Origin: Candidatus Alistipes faecavium
GTDB lineage: Bacteria; Bacteroidota; Bacteroidia; Bacteroidales; Rikenellaceae
Direction: 5' to 3'
NCBI GenBank assembly: GCA_019118605.1
Contig: DWYP01000044.1
Span: 1-64,000, forward strand
Length of the DNA: 64,000 nucleotides
The translations under genes and the position numbers were made by a program. Under the pieces are notes generated by a model, which made no database searches, had not been told where the DNA came from, and saw only the letters and a program-made list of their open reading frames with translations. The first letter of the stretch is position 1; each line of letters begins with the position of its first letter. Positions 43,255 to 51,974 of the stretch are shown one piece after another.

Positions 43255-44634
43255 CTATTGTTTTATGATTCGCAGTGAGTTGGGATACAGGTTGTTCACA
43301 CGTCCCCCGATGCGCTTGGCAAAGCCCAGCGCACGGCCGCGCGCACAGATCAGGTTGATCCCTTCGGCCAGTCCTTCCGGGGAGACCTCCTGACGCCGCA
43401 GGTAGGCAACGGCCCGCTCCCCGGAGAGCTCCGCGACGGCAACCGCCGAGCGGTCGATCCCCGCATAGAGCGCCAGCGCCGGATCGGGCTTCAGCGCCCC
43501 CTTGAAGAGCTGCCCCAGCGCCACCCCGGCGTAGATCACCGGCACGGCCCCGGAAAGGGCCTGCAACGCCTCGGCCTGCGCCGACGGCCACGCATAGCAC
43601 GTCCCGGCGATCTCGACGAAGCGCATCCGCGCGGGTTCGCACACCCAGCGGGAGAGTTCTCCGGCGCATTTCCGGTCGACGGGGGCGACCACCTGACGCC
43701 GCGCCTTCGGCACGTGCGTGCGGTCACCGGCGTCGGGGGCCTTGCGGGCCACGGCGGCGAAGAACCCCTCGCCGCACACCCTGTGGGGATAGAACCGGAA
43801 CGTGCGCCACGGCCCCACGGCCCCGCACACGATGCCCCACTCCGCCCCGAGGTCGATCTCCTCCGCCCCGACGACCTCCTCTCCGGCCCAGGCAAGCATC
43901 CGCTCGAGCGAGCCCTCGTCCTCGTCGCGGTTGAACGTGCAGGTGCTGTACAGCAGCGTGCCCCCGGGCTTCAGCGCCCGCCACGCCTCGCGCAGGATCG
44001 CATCCTGGCGCGCCGCGCACATCCGCACGTTGCCCTCGCTCCACTCCCCGCGCGCCTGGTCGTCCTTGCGGAACATCCCCTCGCCCGAGCAGGGGGCATC
44101 CACCGCCACGACGTCGAACCACGCCTCGAAGTCGCACACCGCGCGCGGCTCGCAGGTCGTGACCGCGATATTTCCCGTGCCCCACTTGCGGACGTTGTCG
44201 GAGAGCACCGAGGCCCGGCGGCGGTCGATCTCGTTGGCCACGACCAGCCCGTCGCTGCCGACCAGCGAGGCGTAGAGGGTCGTCTTGCCGCCCGGGGCCG
44301 CACACAGGTCGAGCACCCGCGCCCCGGAGCGCAGAAGCCCTTCGAGCAGGTACCCGACGAACTGCGACGAGGCCTCCTGCACGTAATACGCCCCGGCGTG
44401 GAAATCCGTGTCGAGCGTGAACGACGGGCGCTCCCGCAGATAGAGCCCCTCGCGGCACCACGGCACCGCACGCTCGGGAACGAGCGCCGCGAATTCCGCC
44501 GCGGCATCCGCCTTGGCGGGGTTCCGCCGCACGGAGACCGGGGACTCGCCGTCGAGCGCCGCGCACAGCGCACGCCCCTCGGCTTCGCCCAGGTCGGCAA
44601 GCACCCGCCGCACGAAAGGTTCCGGAAGGTTCAT
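43255..44634 (-). CDS. RNA cytosine-C5 methyltransferase, RsmF/NOL1-like
   Basis: A 459-residue SAM-dependent methyltransferase. The SAM site is RVLDLCAAPGGKTTLYASLVG. Catalytic cysteines are in DAPCSGEGMFRKD (motif IV) and STCTFNRDEDEG (motif VI), the two-cysteine arrangement of RsmB/RsmF/NOL1 enzymes. The C-terminal part has the extra RNA-binding domain found in RsmF (YsxB type), VEIAGTCYAWP to LFKGALKPDPALAL. It makes m5C in rRNA, position unproven. The start codon overlaps the end of the dNK gene by four bases. Confidence 0.92.
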   Translation of the reverse strand: MNLPEPFVRRVLADLGEAEGRALCAALDGESPVSVRRNPAKADAAAEFAALVPERAVPWCREGLYLRERPSFTLDTDFHAGAYYVQEASSQFVGYLLEGLLRSGARVLDLCAAPGGKTTLYASLVGSDGLVVANEIDRRRASVLSDNVRKWGTGNIAVTTCEPRAVCDFEAWFDVVAVDAPCSGEGMFRKDDQARGEWSEGNVRMCAARQDAILREAWRALKPGGTLLYSTCTFNRDEDEGSLERMLAWAGEEVVGAEEIDLGAEWGIVCGAVGPWRTFRFYPHRVCGEGFFAAVARKAPDAGDRTHVPKARRQVVAPVDRKCAGELSRWVCEPARMRFVEIAGTCYAWPSAQAEALQALSGAVPVIYAGVALGQLFKGALKPDPALALYAGIDRSAVAVAELSGERAVAYLRRQEVSPEGLAEGINLICARGRALGFAKRIGGRVNNLYPNSLRIIKQ

Positions 44635-45260
44635 CGGGCCGCGTCGTTCCGTTTCGCACGCAGGGCGTCGATGCGCGCGCAGATCTTGTCCAGCACGGCG
44701 GGATCCGAGACGAAATCCTCGCGGTCCTTGTCGACGACCAGCACCTCGCCCTCGTAGATCGTGTCGATCCAGTGGTTGTATTTGTCGTTGAGCCGCCGGA
44801 GGTACGACTCGTCGATGTTCATCTCGTATTCGCGGCCCCGCTTGCGGATCTGCGAGATCAGCGTCGGAACGCCCGCACGCAGGTAGATCAGAAGGTCGGG
44901 CTGCGGGATAAGCGAGGTCACCAGGCGGAAAATCTTCATGTAGGTCTCGATGTCGCGCGTCGACATCAACCCCATTTCGTGGAGGTTCTCCGCGAAGATG
45001 TGCGCGTCCTCGTAGATCGTGCGATCCTGAAAGATCACCCCCTGGCCGCAGTCCGAAAGCATGTCCATCGTCTGCTGGATCCGGCTCCCGAGGAACGAGA
45101 TCTGCAGGTTGAAGGCCCAGCGATTCATATCCTCGTAAAAATCGCCGATGTAAGGGTTGTCGCACTCCTCGAGGTAGCACTTCGCATGGTAGCGCTCCGT
45201 GAGCATCTGGGTCAGCGTCGTCTTCCCGCTCCCGATATTTCCAGCAATGGCTATATACAT
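44631..45260 (-). CDS. Deoxynucleoside kinase
   Basis: A 209-residue kinase of the dNK/dGK/dCK fold that phosphorylates deoxynucleosides in salvage. The P-loop is IAGNIGSGKTTLTQML. The ERS-like motif reads DRTIYEDAHIFAENLHEMG, and LID arginines appear in LISQIRKRGREYEMNIDESYLRRLNDKY. These fit bacterial dNKs (dAK/dGK type) of Firmicutes and Bacteroidetes. The substrate specificity is not decidable. It begins 14 bases after the GH3 stop and overlaps the next gene. Confidence 0.92.
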   Translation of the reverse strand: MYIAIAGNIGSGKTTLTQMLTERYHAKCYLEECDNPYIGDFYEDMNRWAFNLQISFLGSRIQQTMDMLSDCGQGVIFQDRTIYEDAHIFAENLHEMGLMSTRDIETYMKIFRLVTSLIPQPDLLIYLRAGVPTLISQIRKRGREYEMNIDESYLRRLNDKYNHWIDTIYEGEVLVVDKDREDFVSDPAVLDKICARIDALRAKRNDAAR

Positions 45261-45274
45261 GACCGTAAAGGTTT

Positions 45275-46768
45275 TTATCGCTTCTTTTCCGAGGGCCCGC
45301 CCCACCCCGCGGCAAAGGAGAGCACATCCTCCGCCACCCGGCGGTCGTTGACCAGCCGCGGAACCTTGTTCTTCCCCCGCGCGCGCATCCACGCCAGGAA
45401 CAGCCCCCGGCCGACCACCGTCAGGCGCTGCGGCTCGAGGGTCGTGCGGCGCTTGGCGTCGTAGTCCGAATTGACGGCCCGCAGCTGCCGGTCGAGCTCC
45501 GCGGAGAACCGTTCCCGCGAGTCGGGCTCGCGCCCGAACTCCACGATCCACTCGTGGGCCCCGCGCTCGCGCAGCGACATGTAGCACGGAGCCACGCTGT
45601 ACTCGCTGACAACGGCCCCCGTGGCCCGGCAAGCGGCCAGCAGTGCCGCCTCGGCGTTGTCGGCGATCAGCTCCTCGCCGAAGACGTTGATATACTGGCG
45701 CGTGCGCCCTGCAAAGCGGATGCGGTAGGGATCCGTCGAGGTGAACTCCACGGTATCGCCGATCTCGTAGCGCCACAGGCCGTTGTTCGACGTGATGAGC
45801 ACGGCATATACCTTGCCGCACTCGACGCCCTCGAGCGGCACGATCCGCCCGCCGTCGCGGAATTCGAAGAAGGTGCCGTAGTCGAGCATCAGCAGCATGT
45901 CGCTCCGCGCAGGGTCGTCGGCCAGGGCGAAGAAACCCTCCGAGGCGTTGTAGGTCTCCATGTAGTGCATCCCCGCGGAGGGGATCAGCTCCTCGAACGT
46001 CTGCCGGTAGGGGGTGAACGCCACGCCTCCGTGGGCGAACATCTCCAGGTCGGGCCATACCTCCAGCAGGTTCTGCCGCCCGGTGTATTCGAGCACCCGG
46101 CGCATCAGCGCGAGGTTCCACGACGGAACCCCCGCAAAGGCCGTGATCCGCTCGCCGACGCATTCGCGGCAGATCGCCTCGCACTTCGCGTCGAAGTCGG
46201 GAAGGATCGCCGTGGCGATTTTCGGCGCCCGGAACCAGCCGCTCCAGAAGGTCGTGACGCTGATCAGCAGCGCCGAAAGGTCGCCCACGAGGTTCGCACC
46301 CTCGCGCACGCACGAACCGCCCAGGGTCAGCGTCTTGCCCTCGAGGACCCGCGACGAAGGGTAGTTCCCGGCATAGACCGTCGCCACGTCGCGCATGCCC
46401 AGGGTATGGTTCCGCCAGACCGACTCGCGCGTCACGGGGATGTACTTGCTCCGGTCGGAGGTCGTGCCCGACGAACGGGCGAAGAGCGTCACACGCCCCG
46501 GAAACGAGACGTCGCGCTCCCCGGAGCGCATCCGCTCGATGTAGGGCTTGAAACGTTCGTAGTCGAACGTCGGCACCCGCTGCCCGAACTGCCCGGCAGT
46601 GCGGATGTCCCCGAGCCCGAACTCGCGCCCGAAGGACGTATCGCGCCCCTTGCGGAGCAGGCTGCGCAGCATGCGCTCCTGCGTTGCCGCAGGCTGGCGC
46701 CGAAAGCGGTCGATGGCCCGTTCACGCTGTGCGAACCATGCCCGCAATATCGTATTTCTCAAAGACAT
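45275..46768 (-). CDS. GH3-family acyl-adenylating enzyme
   Basis: A 497-residue protein of the GH3 (auxin-responsive promoter) family, best known in plants, where members join acyl acids to amino acids through an acyl-adenylate. The ATP-binding motif I is LFARSSGTTSDRSKYIPVT. Motif II is near METYNASEGFFAL, and motif III is MLDYGTFFEF and GLWRYEIGDTVEF. Bacterial GH3 proteins are widespread in Bacteroidetes with no settled function. It leads a tight cluster with dNK, an rRNA methyltransferase and MerR, none of which hints at an auxin-like substrate. Confidence 0.9.
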   Translation of the reverse strand: MSLRNTILRAWFAQRERAIDRFRRQPAATQERMLRSLLRKGRDTSFGREFGLGDIRTAGQFGQRVPTFDYERFKPYIERMRSGERDVSFPGRVTLFARSSGTTSDRSKYIPVTRESVWRNHTLGMRDVATVYAGNYPSSRVLEGKTLTLGGSCVREGANLVGDLSALLISVTTFWSGWFRAPKIATAILPDFDAKCEAICRECVGERITAFAGVPSWNLALMRRVLEYTGRQNLLEVWPDLEMFAHGGVAFTPYRQTFEELIPSAGMHYMETYNASEGFFALADDPARSDMLLMLDYGTFFEFRDGGRIVPLEGVECGKVYAVLITSNNGLWRYEIGDTVEFTSTDPYRIRFAGRTRQYINVFGEELIADNAEAALLAACRATGAVVSEYSVAPCYMSLRERGAHEWIVEFGREPDSRERFSAELDRQLRAVNSDYDAKRRTTLEPQRLTVVGRGLFLAWMRARGKNKVPRLVNDRRVAEDVLSFAAGWGGPSEKKR

Positions 46769-46861
46769 ATCTCAAGGACTATGCATCTCATTCGCCGTGC
46801 CGGCGGATCGGAAGCCCCGCCGCTCCGCGCCCCGGGGCGGGAAGGCTGCCGGCAACGGCCG

Positions 46862-48199
46862 TCAGTTGAAATATCGGCCCACCTTGCCCACCGACCCCGG
46901 CATCGAGAAGACCACCACCCGGTCGTAGGGGTTGATCTCCATGTTGTCGACGGCGATGAAGACCTTGTCGCCGCGCACGATGCCGCCGATGATCGCATCC
47001 TCGGGAAGCCCCAGGTCCCTGATCCGGACCTTCGTGGCCGGGGAGTTGGGTTTGACGATGAACTCCAGCACCTCGGCGTCGCTGCCCGTCAGGCACTTGA
47101 TCGCCTGCACGTCGGTCGACATCGTGAAACGGAAGATGTTCGACGCCGTGACGAGCTTCTTGTTGATGATCGTGTCGATGCCGATCGACTCCGCGAGGTT
47201 GATGTAGTTCAGGTTCTCGACCTCGGCGATCACCTTCTTCACGCCCATGCGCTTGGCAAGCATCGCCGCGAGGATGTTCGTCTCGCTGCGGCCCGTCACC
47301 GCGACGAAGGCGTCCATGTTCGAAAGGCCCTCCTCCATCATGGCGTCGGTATTGCGACCGTCCTCATTGATTATCAGCGTCTTATCGAGCATCTCGGCCA
47401 ACCGGTAGGCCTTCTCGGCATTGTAGTCCACCAGCTTGATGTTGATCTCGTCCTGCAGCTCCGTGGCGATGCGGATGCCGATGCGCGAGCCGCCGAGGAT
47501 CATCAGGTTGTTGATCTCGATGTTCGACTGCCCGGAGAACTCCATCACCTCGTGCACGGCGTCCTGCCGCGCGATGACATAGACCGTGTCGCCCTCCATG
47601 AACTGCTCGCCCTCGCGCGGGATGATCGTCTGCCCGTTGCGCGAAATGGCCACCGTGCGGTAGCTCAGCGGCGTCTCCTCCTGGAATCCCACGGGAACGC
47701 GGCCCACCAGCGGGGAGGTCGGGTCGAGGCGGAAGACCACCAGCGAGAGCTTGCCGCTCGAGAAATCCACGTATTCGGTGGTCGAGGTGTGCCCCAGGAG
47801 GTTGATGACCTCGCGGGCCGCGACCTTCTCGGGATAGAACAGGTAGTCGATGCCCATGTCGATGAACATCTCCTTGTTGTTGGGTTCGAGGTATTCGTTG
47901 TTGTCGATGCGGGCGATGGATTTCTTGGCCCCGAGCTTCTTGGCAAGCATCGCCGAGACGATGTTGGCATTCTCCTCGTGGTTGACCGCGATGAAGAGGT
48001 CGCACTTGCGCACCGCGGCCTGACGAAGCACCGCGAAGACGGTCGAATCGCCCTCGACGGTGATGACGTCGGCAAGGCTCCCGACCTCCGAAAGGAGCTT
48101 CTGGTCGCTGTCGATGACGGTGATGTCGTGTCCGTTTCCGCTGAGCATACGGGCCAGATGGCTGCCCATTTCGCCCGCTCCCGCAATCACGATTTTCAT
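46862..48199 (-). CDS. trkA: Trk potassium uptake regulatory protein TrkA
   Basis: A 445-residue peripheral membrane protein with two RCK domains in tandem. Each half starts with a Rossmann NAD-binding segment (KIVIAGAGEMGSHLARMLSG and NLMILGGSRIGIRIATELQ), followed by a TrkA-C domain. It would control the potassium channel TrkH. No trkH is next to it here, although a trkH gene is expected elsewhere. Its promoter shares a palindrome with the divergent small membrane protein (see 48268-48315). The leader is about 80 bases. Confidence 0.95.
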   Translation of the reverse strand: MKIVIAGAGEMGSHLARMLSGNGHDITVIDSDQKLLSEVGSLADVITVEGDSTVFAVLRQAAVRKCDLFIAVNHEENANIVSAMLAKKLGAKKSIARIDNNEYLEPNNKEMFIDMGIDYLFYPEKVAAREVINLLGHTSTTEYVDFSSGKLSLVVFRLDPTSPLVGRVPVGFQEETPLSYRTVAISRNGQTIIPREGEQFMEGDTVYVIARQDAVHEVMEFSGQSNIEINNLMILGGSRIGIRIATELQDEINIKLVDYNAEKAYRLAEMLDKTLIINEDGRNTDAMMEEGLSNMDAFVAVTGRSETNILAAMLAKRMGVKKVIAEVENLNYINLAESIGIDTIINKKLVTASNIFRFTMSTDVQAIKCLTGSDAEVLEFIVKPNSPATKVRIRDLGLPEDAIIGGIVRGDKVFIAVDNMEINPYDRVVVFSMPGSVGKVGRYFN

Positions 48200-48267
48200 A
48201 GGTTCAGCATTCGAATTTCCGCCTCCGGGCGCACCGGAACGCATCCCGGACACCAAAAGGCGATATT

Positions 48268-48315
48268 TTTGCAATTTATCAGACAAATGTATACATTTGT
48301 CGCCGAAACCCCAAA
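48268..48315. promoter_or_regulatory. Overlapping divergent promoters sharing a palindrome
   Basis: Rightward: TTTG (48268-48271), 20 bases, TACATTTG (48292-48299). Leftward, read on the minus strand: TTTG (48312-48315), 20 bases, TACATTTG (48284-48291). The two -7 elements are back to back in a perfect 18-bp palindrome ACAAATGTATACATTTGT (48283-48300). Confidence 0.75.
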
Positions 48316-48343
48316 TTTCGGAACGTAAAAAACCGTTGAAAAG

Positions 48344-48607
48344 ATGCCTGCGTGGTTAATCGTCATACTCTGTGCCGTGGCGGCCGTCGGATTGTTCGTG
48401 GTCGGGATGTCGCTCACGCTGATGATCAAGGGTCACTTCATCGACTCGGAGATCTCGACAAACAAGAACATGCAGCGCCTGGGCATCAAGTGCGCCGTGC
48501 AGGAGACCCGCGAGGCGGACGGCACGGCCGAATGTTCGGACGGCGGTGCGGCGCTGCCCGGATGCACGGGCAACTGCGGGGCCTGCGACATCGAGCACAA
48601 GGCCTGA
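48344..48607 (+). CDS. Small membrane protein with Cys-rich tail
   Basis: An 87-residue protein with one membrane helix (WLIVILCAVAAVGLFVVGMSL) and a hydrophilic tail containing five cysteines: Cys50, Cys64, and Cys74, Cys78, Cys81 in GCTGNCGACD (CX3CX2C). It resembles in outline NqrM, a small single-span protein with a Cys tail required for Na+-NQR maturation, but the residues do not match well, so I give only the comparison. It has a strong promoter shared with trkA. No relative is recognised with certainty. Confidence 0.75.
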   Translation: MPAWLIVILCAVAAVGLFVVGMSLTLMIKGHFIDSEISTNKNMQRLGIKCAVQETREADGTAECSDGGAALPGCTGNCGACDIEHKA

Positions 48608-48655
48608 CACAACAACGCCCCCGGCGCGGAACCTCCCGACCGCAACACGACAGGA

Positions 48656-48687
48656 ACAGCCCCGGCAGATCGATCTGCCGGGGCTGT
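48656..48687. terminator. 32-bp perfect palindrome between convergent genes
   Basis: The left half ACAGCCCCGGCAGATC (48656-48671) is followed at once by its exact reverse complement (48672-48687). No T-run follows on either side. It probably ends both transcripts by folding. Confidence 0.7.
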
Positions 48688-48738
48688 CCGTAACGGTACG
48701 GGGCCCGTCCGCACCCGATGGCGCAACAAGCCTTCCGC

Positions 48739-49584
48739 CTACAACTTGCAGAACTTCGAACGGCAGTGGAACCACGGGTTGTGCAGGTCCTCTTCGTTGT
48801 AGCGCAGCTCCCCGTCGCCGGGCAGCGAACGCGTCGAGCCTCCCGCCTCCGCGAGGATCAGCTCTCCGGCCGCCGTATCCCATTCATAGGTGTGCGTCGT
48901 GCGCACGTAGTAGTCCACACGCCCCTCGGCCAGCAGGCAGAACTTGTACGAACTGCCCTGCTCGAGAACCTCCAGGTCGGGGTGCGCATTCCGCAGCGCC
49001 GCCACACGCTCGGCCGTCTCGACAGTCTGGTGCGAGCGCGACACCGCCACGACGAGGTGGTCGTGCGACGCCTCCGAGGCCAGCGGCAGCGGCGTCCAGC
49101 CGCCGACGATCTGCTCGTAGGTGTACGAAGCCTCGGGATCCGCCGCGACATGCTCCTTGAGGTAGGAGCCCGCGCCGCGCCCGGCGACATACATCTTCTC
49201 GAAATAGGGCACGTAAATCACCGCCCCCATGCAGACGTTGTTCTCCATCAGGGCGATGTTGACCGTGAACTCGTTGTTTCCCTTGATGAACTCCACCGTC
49301 CCGTCCAGCGGGTCGACCAGCCAGTAGAGCTCCCAGTTGCGGCGCTCGTCGTAACGCATCTCGCGCCCCTCTTCCGAGAGGATCGGAATGCGCGTGGGCC
49401 CGAGGTACTCGCGGATCGTACGGTGCGCCACCCTGTCGGCCAGCGTGATGGGCGTCTTGTCGTCCTTGAGGCTTATGTCGTAGTCGTCCCGATTCTTGTA
49501 CACTTGCATGATCGCGGCTCCCGCACGCACCGCCGCATTGAACAGCGGCGGCAGCAGATACATTCTCACCTTGTCGTTTATCAT
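48739..49584 (-). CDS. cysQ: 3'(2'),5'-bisphosphate nucleotidase / inositol-phosphatase family
   Basis: A 281-residue metal-dependent phosphatase. Metal sites are PILSEEGREM (Glu), LVDPLDGTVEFIKG (Asp-x-Leu-Asp) and TYEWDTAAGELILAEAGG (final Asp). The combination DPLDGTVEFIKGNNEFTVNIAL with YEWDTAAGELI favours CysQ, which removes the 3' phosphate from PAP formed in sulfate assimilation, over inositol monophosphatase. No sulfur genes are adjacent, so the substrate is inferred from sequence type. The start at MINDKVRMYLL is used; the longer frame lacks conserved residues. Confidence 0.87.
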   Translation of the reverse strand: MINDKVRMYLLPPLFNAAVRAGAAIMQVYKNRDDYDISLKDDKTPITLADRVAHRTIREYLGPTRIPILSEEGREMRYDERRNWELYWLVDPLDGTVEFIKGNNEFTVNIALMENNVCMGAVIYVPYFEKMYVAGRGAGSYLKEHVAADPEASYTYEQIVGGWTPLPLASEASHDHLVVAVSRSHQTVETAERVAALRNAHPDLEVLEQGSSYKFCLLAEGRVDYYVRTTHTYEWDTAAGELILAEAGGSTRSLPGDGELRYNEEDLHNPWFHCRSKFCKL

Positions 49585-49783
49585 CGTTGATCCCTTTTGG
49601 AAACCGGTTCCGTCGATTGTCATGGTAAAGGTAACAAGAATTTGTGACTTTGTGAAATTTTTCACAACGAATCGGCCCAAATCCCCGCGAAAACAGACTC
49701 CTTTCGCCCGAATGTGAAAACTCCACCCGCCCCGGCGGGCGAAAACCGTGCCACGCCCCCGGAACGAAAATTTTTCCGCGAAG

Positions 49784-49814
49784 TTTGTTTATAAGAGAAT
49801 TATGCGTATATTTG
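49784..49814 (+). promoter_or_regulatory. Promoter of rplU-rpmA
   Basis: TTTG (49784-49787), exactly 19 bases, TATATTTG (49807-49814): a perfect Bacteroidetes promoter, 37 bases before the rplU ATG. Confidence 0.88.
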
Positions 49815-49851
49815 CACTCCGAATTTATGTTCAAATACATAATCGATCTTA

Positions 49852-50163
49852 ATGTACGTTATAGTAGAGATTGCAGGTCAGCAGTTTAAGGCTGAGAAAG
49901 GTCGGAAACTTTATGTTCACCGTCTCCAGGGCGAAGAGAATTCGTCCGTAAGTTTCGACAAGGTCCTGCTCACAGACAACGACGGTCAGGTCAAGGTCGG
50001 CGCACCTGTTGTAGAAGGCGCCGCAGTAAAGTGCAAGATCCTGAAGCATCTGAAGGATGACAAGGTTCTGGTCTTCAAGAAAAAGCGTCGCACCGGATAT
50101 CAGAAGTGCAACGGACACCGCCAGTACCTTACGCAGATTCTCATCGAGGACATCGTTGCATAA
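49852..50163 (+). CDS. rplU: 50S ribosomal protein L21
   Basis: A 103-residue large-subunit protein that binds 23S rRNA. It begins [25 protein letters not shown] and includes [22 protein letters not shown] and [27 protein letters not shown], the family signature at the C-terminus. It shares a promoter with rpmA, 21 bases downstream. Confidence 0.98.
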   Translation: MYVIVEIAGQQFKAEKGRKLYVHRLQGEENSSVSFDKVLLTDNDGQVKVGAPVVEGAAVKCKILKHLKDDKVLVFKKKRRTGYQKCNGHRQYLTQILIEDIVA

Positions 50164-50184
50164 ACCTTTAAAAACTGAATCATC

Positions 50185-50445
50185 ATGGCACACAAGAAAG
50201 GTGTAGGTAGTTCGAAGAACGGCCGCGAGTCGGAAAGCAAGCGACTCGGCGTCAAACTGTTCGGAGGTCAGTTCGCAAAGGCGGGCAACATCATCGTCCG
50301 CCAGCGCGGTACGGTTCACAATGCCGGTGAGAACGTCGGCATGGGCAAAGACCACACGCTCTTCGCGCTGGTCGACGGAACCGTGGAGTTCTGCAAGAAG
50401 GGCGAAGGCAAGTCCTACGTCAGCGTCACCCCGCTGAGCGAATAG
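50185..50445 (+). CDS. rpmA: 50S ribosomal protein L27
   Basis: An 86-residue ribosomal protein near the peptidyl-transferase centre. It starts [29 protein letters not shown], which is diagnostic, and continues [31 protein letters not shown]. The N-terminus has no cleavable extension of the kind seen in some Firmicutes. Confidence 0.98.
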   Translation: MAHKKGVGSSKNGRESESKRLGVKLFGGQFAKAGNIIVRQRGTVHNAGENVGMGKDHTLFALVDGTVEFCKKGEGKSYVSVTPLSE

Positions 50446-50479
50446 GCCATAGGCGCATCGCCGCATCCGAAAACGACAG

Positions 50480-50512
50480 GCGGGCTTTTCCTCTCGGAAA
50501 AGCCCGCTTCGT
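50480..50512. terminator. Terminator between rpmA and the META-domain gene
   Basis: GCGGGCTTTTCC (50480-50491), TCTC, GGAAAAGCCCGC (50496-50507), followed by TTCGTTTT. A perfect 12-bp stem between convergent genes. Confidence 0.92.
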
Positions 50513-50530
50513 TTTGCCCGCACGCCGCCC

Positions 50531-50968
50531 CTACTCGGCAGCCGGGGCCGCAGCATCCGCCTCCACGGCACGGAACGTCGCCAGCGGACGATCTTCGCCG
50601 TAAAGCTTCAGCTCCCGGCCCTCCACCGCATAGCGGTCCACCTCCGAGAGCATCTTCACGAAGGCATCCTCGTAGGCCATGTCGGGACACGCCATGCGCG
50701 TCATGCCCATCTGGTCGAACGACAGCCGCGAACCCTTCAGCTCATAGCGGCCGAAGAAGCGGTTGCAATTCGTACGCCCGGCGACCATCGTGTCGGCAGC
50801 GTTGAACTGCAGGGTGAAGAAATCGGCCTCGGCGTCGATGGCCGTGGCGGGAATCCCCTTCATCTCGGAGAGTTTCCACGTGGTGCCCTCCAGCGGGAGG
50901 GACTTGTGCGCGCCGCCGCAGGCGGTCATCGCAAAGAGCAGCGCAGCGGCTGCAACAAATTTTTTCAT
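50531..50968 (-). CDS. META-domain lipoprotein, HslJ-like
   Basis: A 145-residue protein with a lipoprotein signal (MKKFVAAAALLFAMTAC, Cys17). The single META domain has the family core GTTWKLSEMKGIPA, FTLQFNAADTMVAGRTNCNRFFGRYEL and MGMTRMACPDMAYEDAFVKML, as in HslJ. HslJ is linked to heat and novobiocin resistance in E. coli, by an unknown mechanism. Here it stands alone on the minus strand. Residues TNCNRFFG and TRMACPD each hold a cysteine conserved in the family. Confidence 0.88.
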   Translation of the reverse strand: MKKFVAAAALLFAMTACGGAHKSLPLEGTTWKLSEMKGIPATAIDAEADFFTLQFNAADTMVAGRTNCNRFFGRYELKGSRLSFDQMGMTRMACPDMAYEDAFVKMLSEVDRYAVEGRELKLYGEDRPLATFRAVEADAAAPAAE

Positions 50969-51029
50969 GGTTCGATCGAATTAAAAAACGTTTCGGAACG
51001 CCCGGCGCACCTCCGGAGGCATGCCGCGG

Positions 51030-51809
51030 CTATCCGAACAATTCATTCAAAATCCGCGCCAGGCGGTACCCGGCCCGCAGGATCTGCTCCTCGGCCAGCT
51101 GCTGCGTCTTCATCAGGAAGTCGTTCGTCTCGGCGCGTCCCAGCCGTTGCCCTTCGCTGATCCACTCGTAAAGCACGCGGCAGCGGCGCGCATTGTCGGC
51201 AAGCCATTCGCGCGGCGTCCCGGCAGCCAGCGCCTCGCGCTCGCGCTTCGTGCAGCGGTCGAGCTGGTAGCGGTAATCCTCATATCCCCAGCGGTGGTTC
51301 AGCTCCAGCACCTGCGTGTCCCAGTAGCTGTGGAACGAGCAGGCACGGCCGTTGAGCTCGAATTTGAAATCCTTGTACCACGGGTATTTGACGTGCGACG
51401 GGCAGTGCATGTCGCCCACCAGGTGCACCAGACAGTAGATCGCCACCCGCGCCGTCGAGTCGTCGCACGCCCGCAGGTCGGAGAGCTTCGCCATCGCGTC
51501 CTCGATTCCCGCCACGGCATCGCCGTCCTTCGCGTTGGGAAGGTAGCTGCCCGCGGCATCGACCCGGTCGGTATGCCAGCGCGTGGTGTGCTTGTAAGGC
51601 TCCGAGACGCGCACCTGGTCCATCCACGAGGCATAATAGATGATCGAGCGGCCGTCCAGATAGCGTTCGATCTGCTTCCGGGCTTTCGGCGTCAGGTGTG
51701 CCTCCGCAATCGCGGCAATGGCGTCGTGGCCGGTCTTCCCCCAGCCGAAGGCCGCCGTGCAGGATCCCACAAGGATCGCTGCCAGCAGAAAAAGGAGTTT
51801 CTTCATCAT
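51030..51809 (-). CDS. S1/P1-type zinc nuclease
   Basis: A 259-residue secreted nuclease. It starts with a signal peptide, and the mature end is expected at WGKTGHDAIAAIAEAHL, where the N-terminal Trp (Trp23) and His28 bind zinc in S1/P1 enzymes. Further ligands are in YYASWMDQVR, RWHTDRVD, CLVHLVGDMHCPSHV and SFHSYWDTQVLEL (His and Asp). The enzyme would cleave single-stranded RNA or DNA in the periplasm or outside. The signal also contains a possible lipobox (VGSC17), which would make the Trp internal; see findings. It stands alone, 61 bases from the META gene. Confidence 0.9.
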   Translation of the reverse strand: MMKKLLFLLAAILVGSCTAAFGWGKTGHDAIAAIAEAHLTPKARKQIERYLDGRSIIYYASWMDQVRVSEPYKHTTRWHTDRVDAAGSYLPNAKDGDAVAGIEDAMAKLSDLRACDDSTARVAIYCLVHLVGDMHCPSHVKYPWYKDFKFELNGRACSFHSYWDTQVLELNHRWGYEDYRYQLDRCTKREREALAAGTPREWLADNARRCRVLYEWISEGQRLGRAETNDFLMKTQQLAEEQILRAGYRLARILNELFG

Positions 51810-51974
51810 ATCGGTTTCGTTTGGTGTTCGGTTCGCTTGCTCGGACACAGTCGCATCCGTCGGTAAAATTAGCCAATAAAAAACGGAACTCCAACTTCCG
51901 AAACGAAAAATATCAACAACCTGTCGATTTCATTTCCGCAACACCGGAGCAGCACGGCCCGGACATAAAACAAC

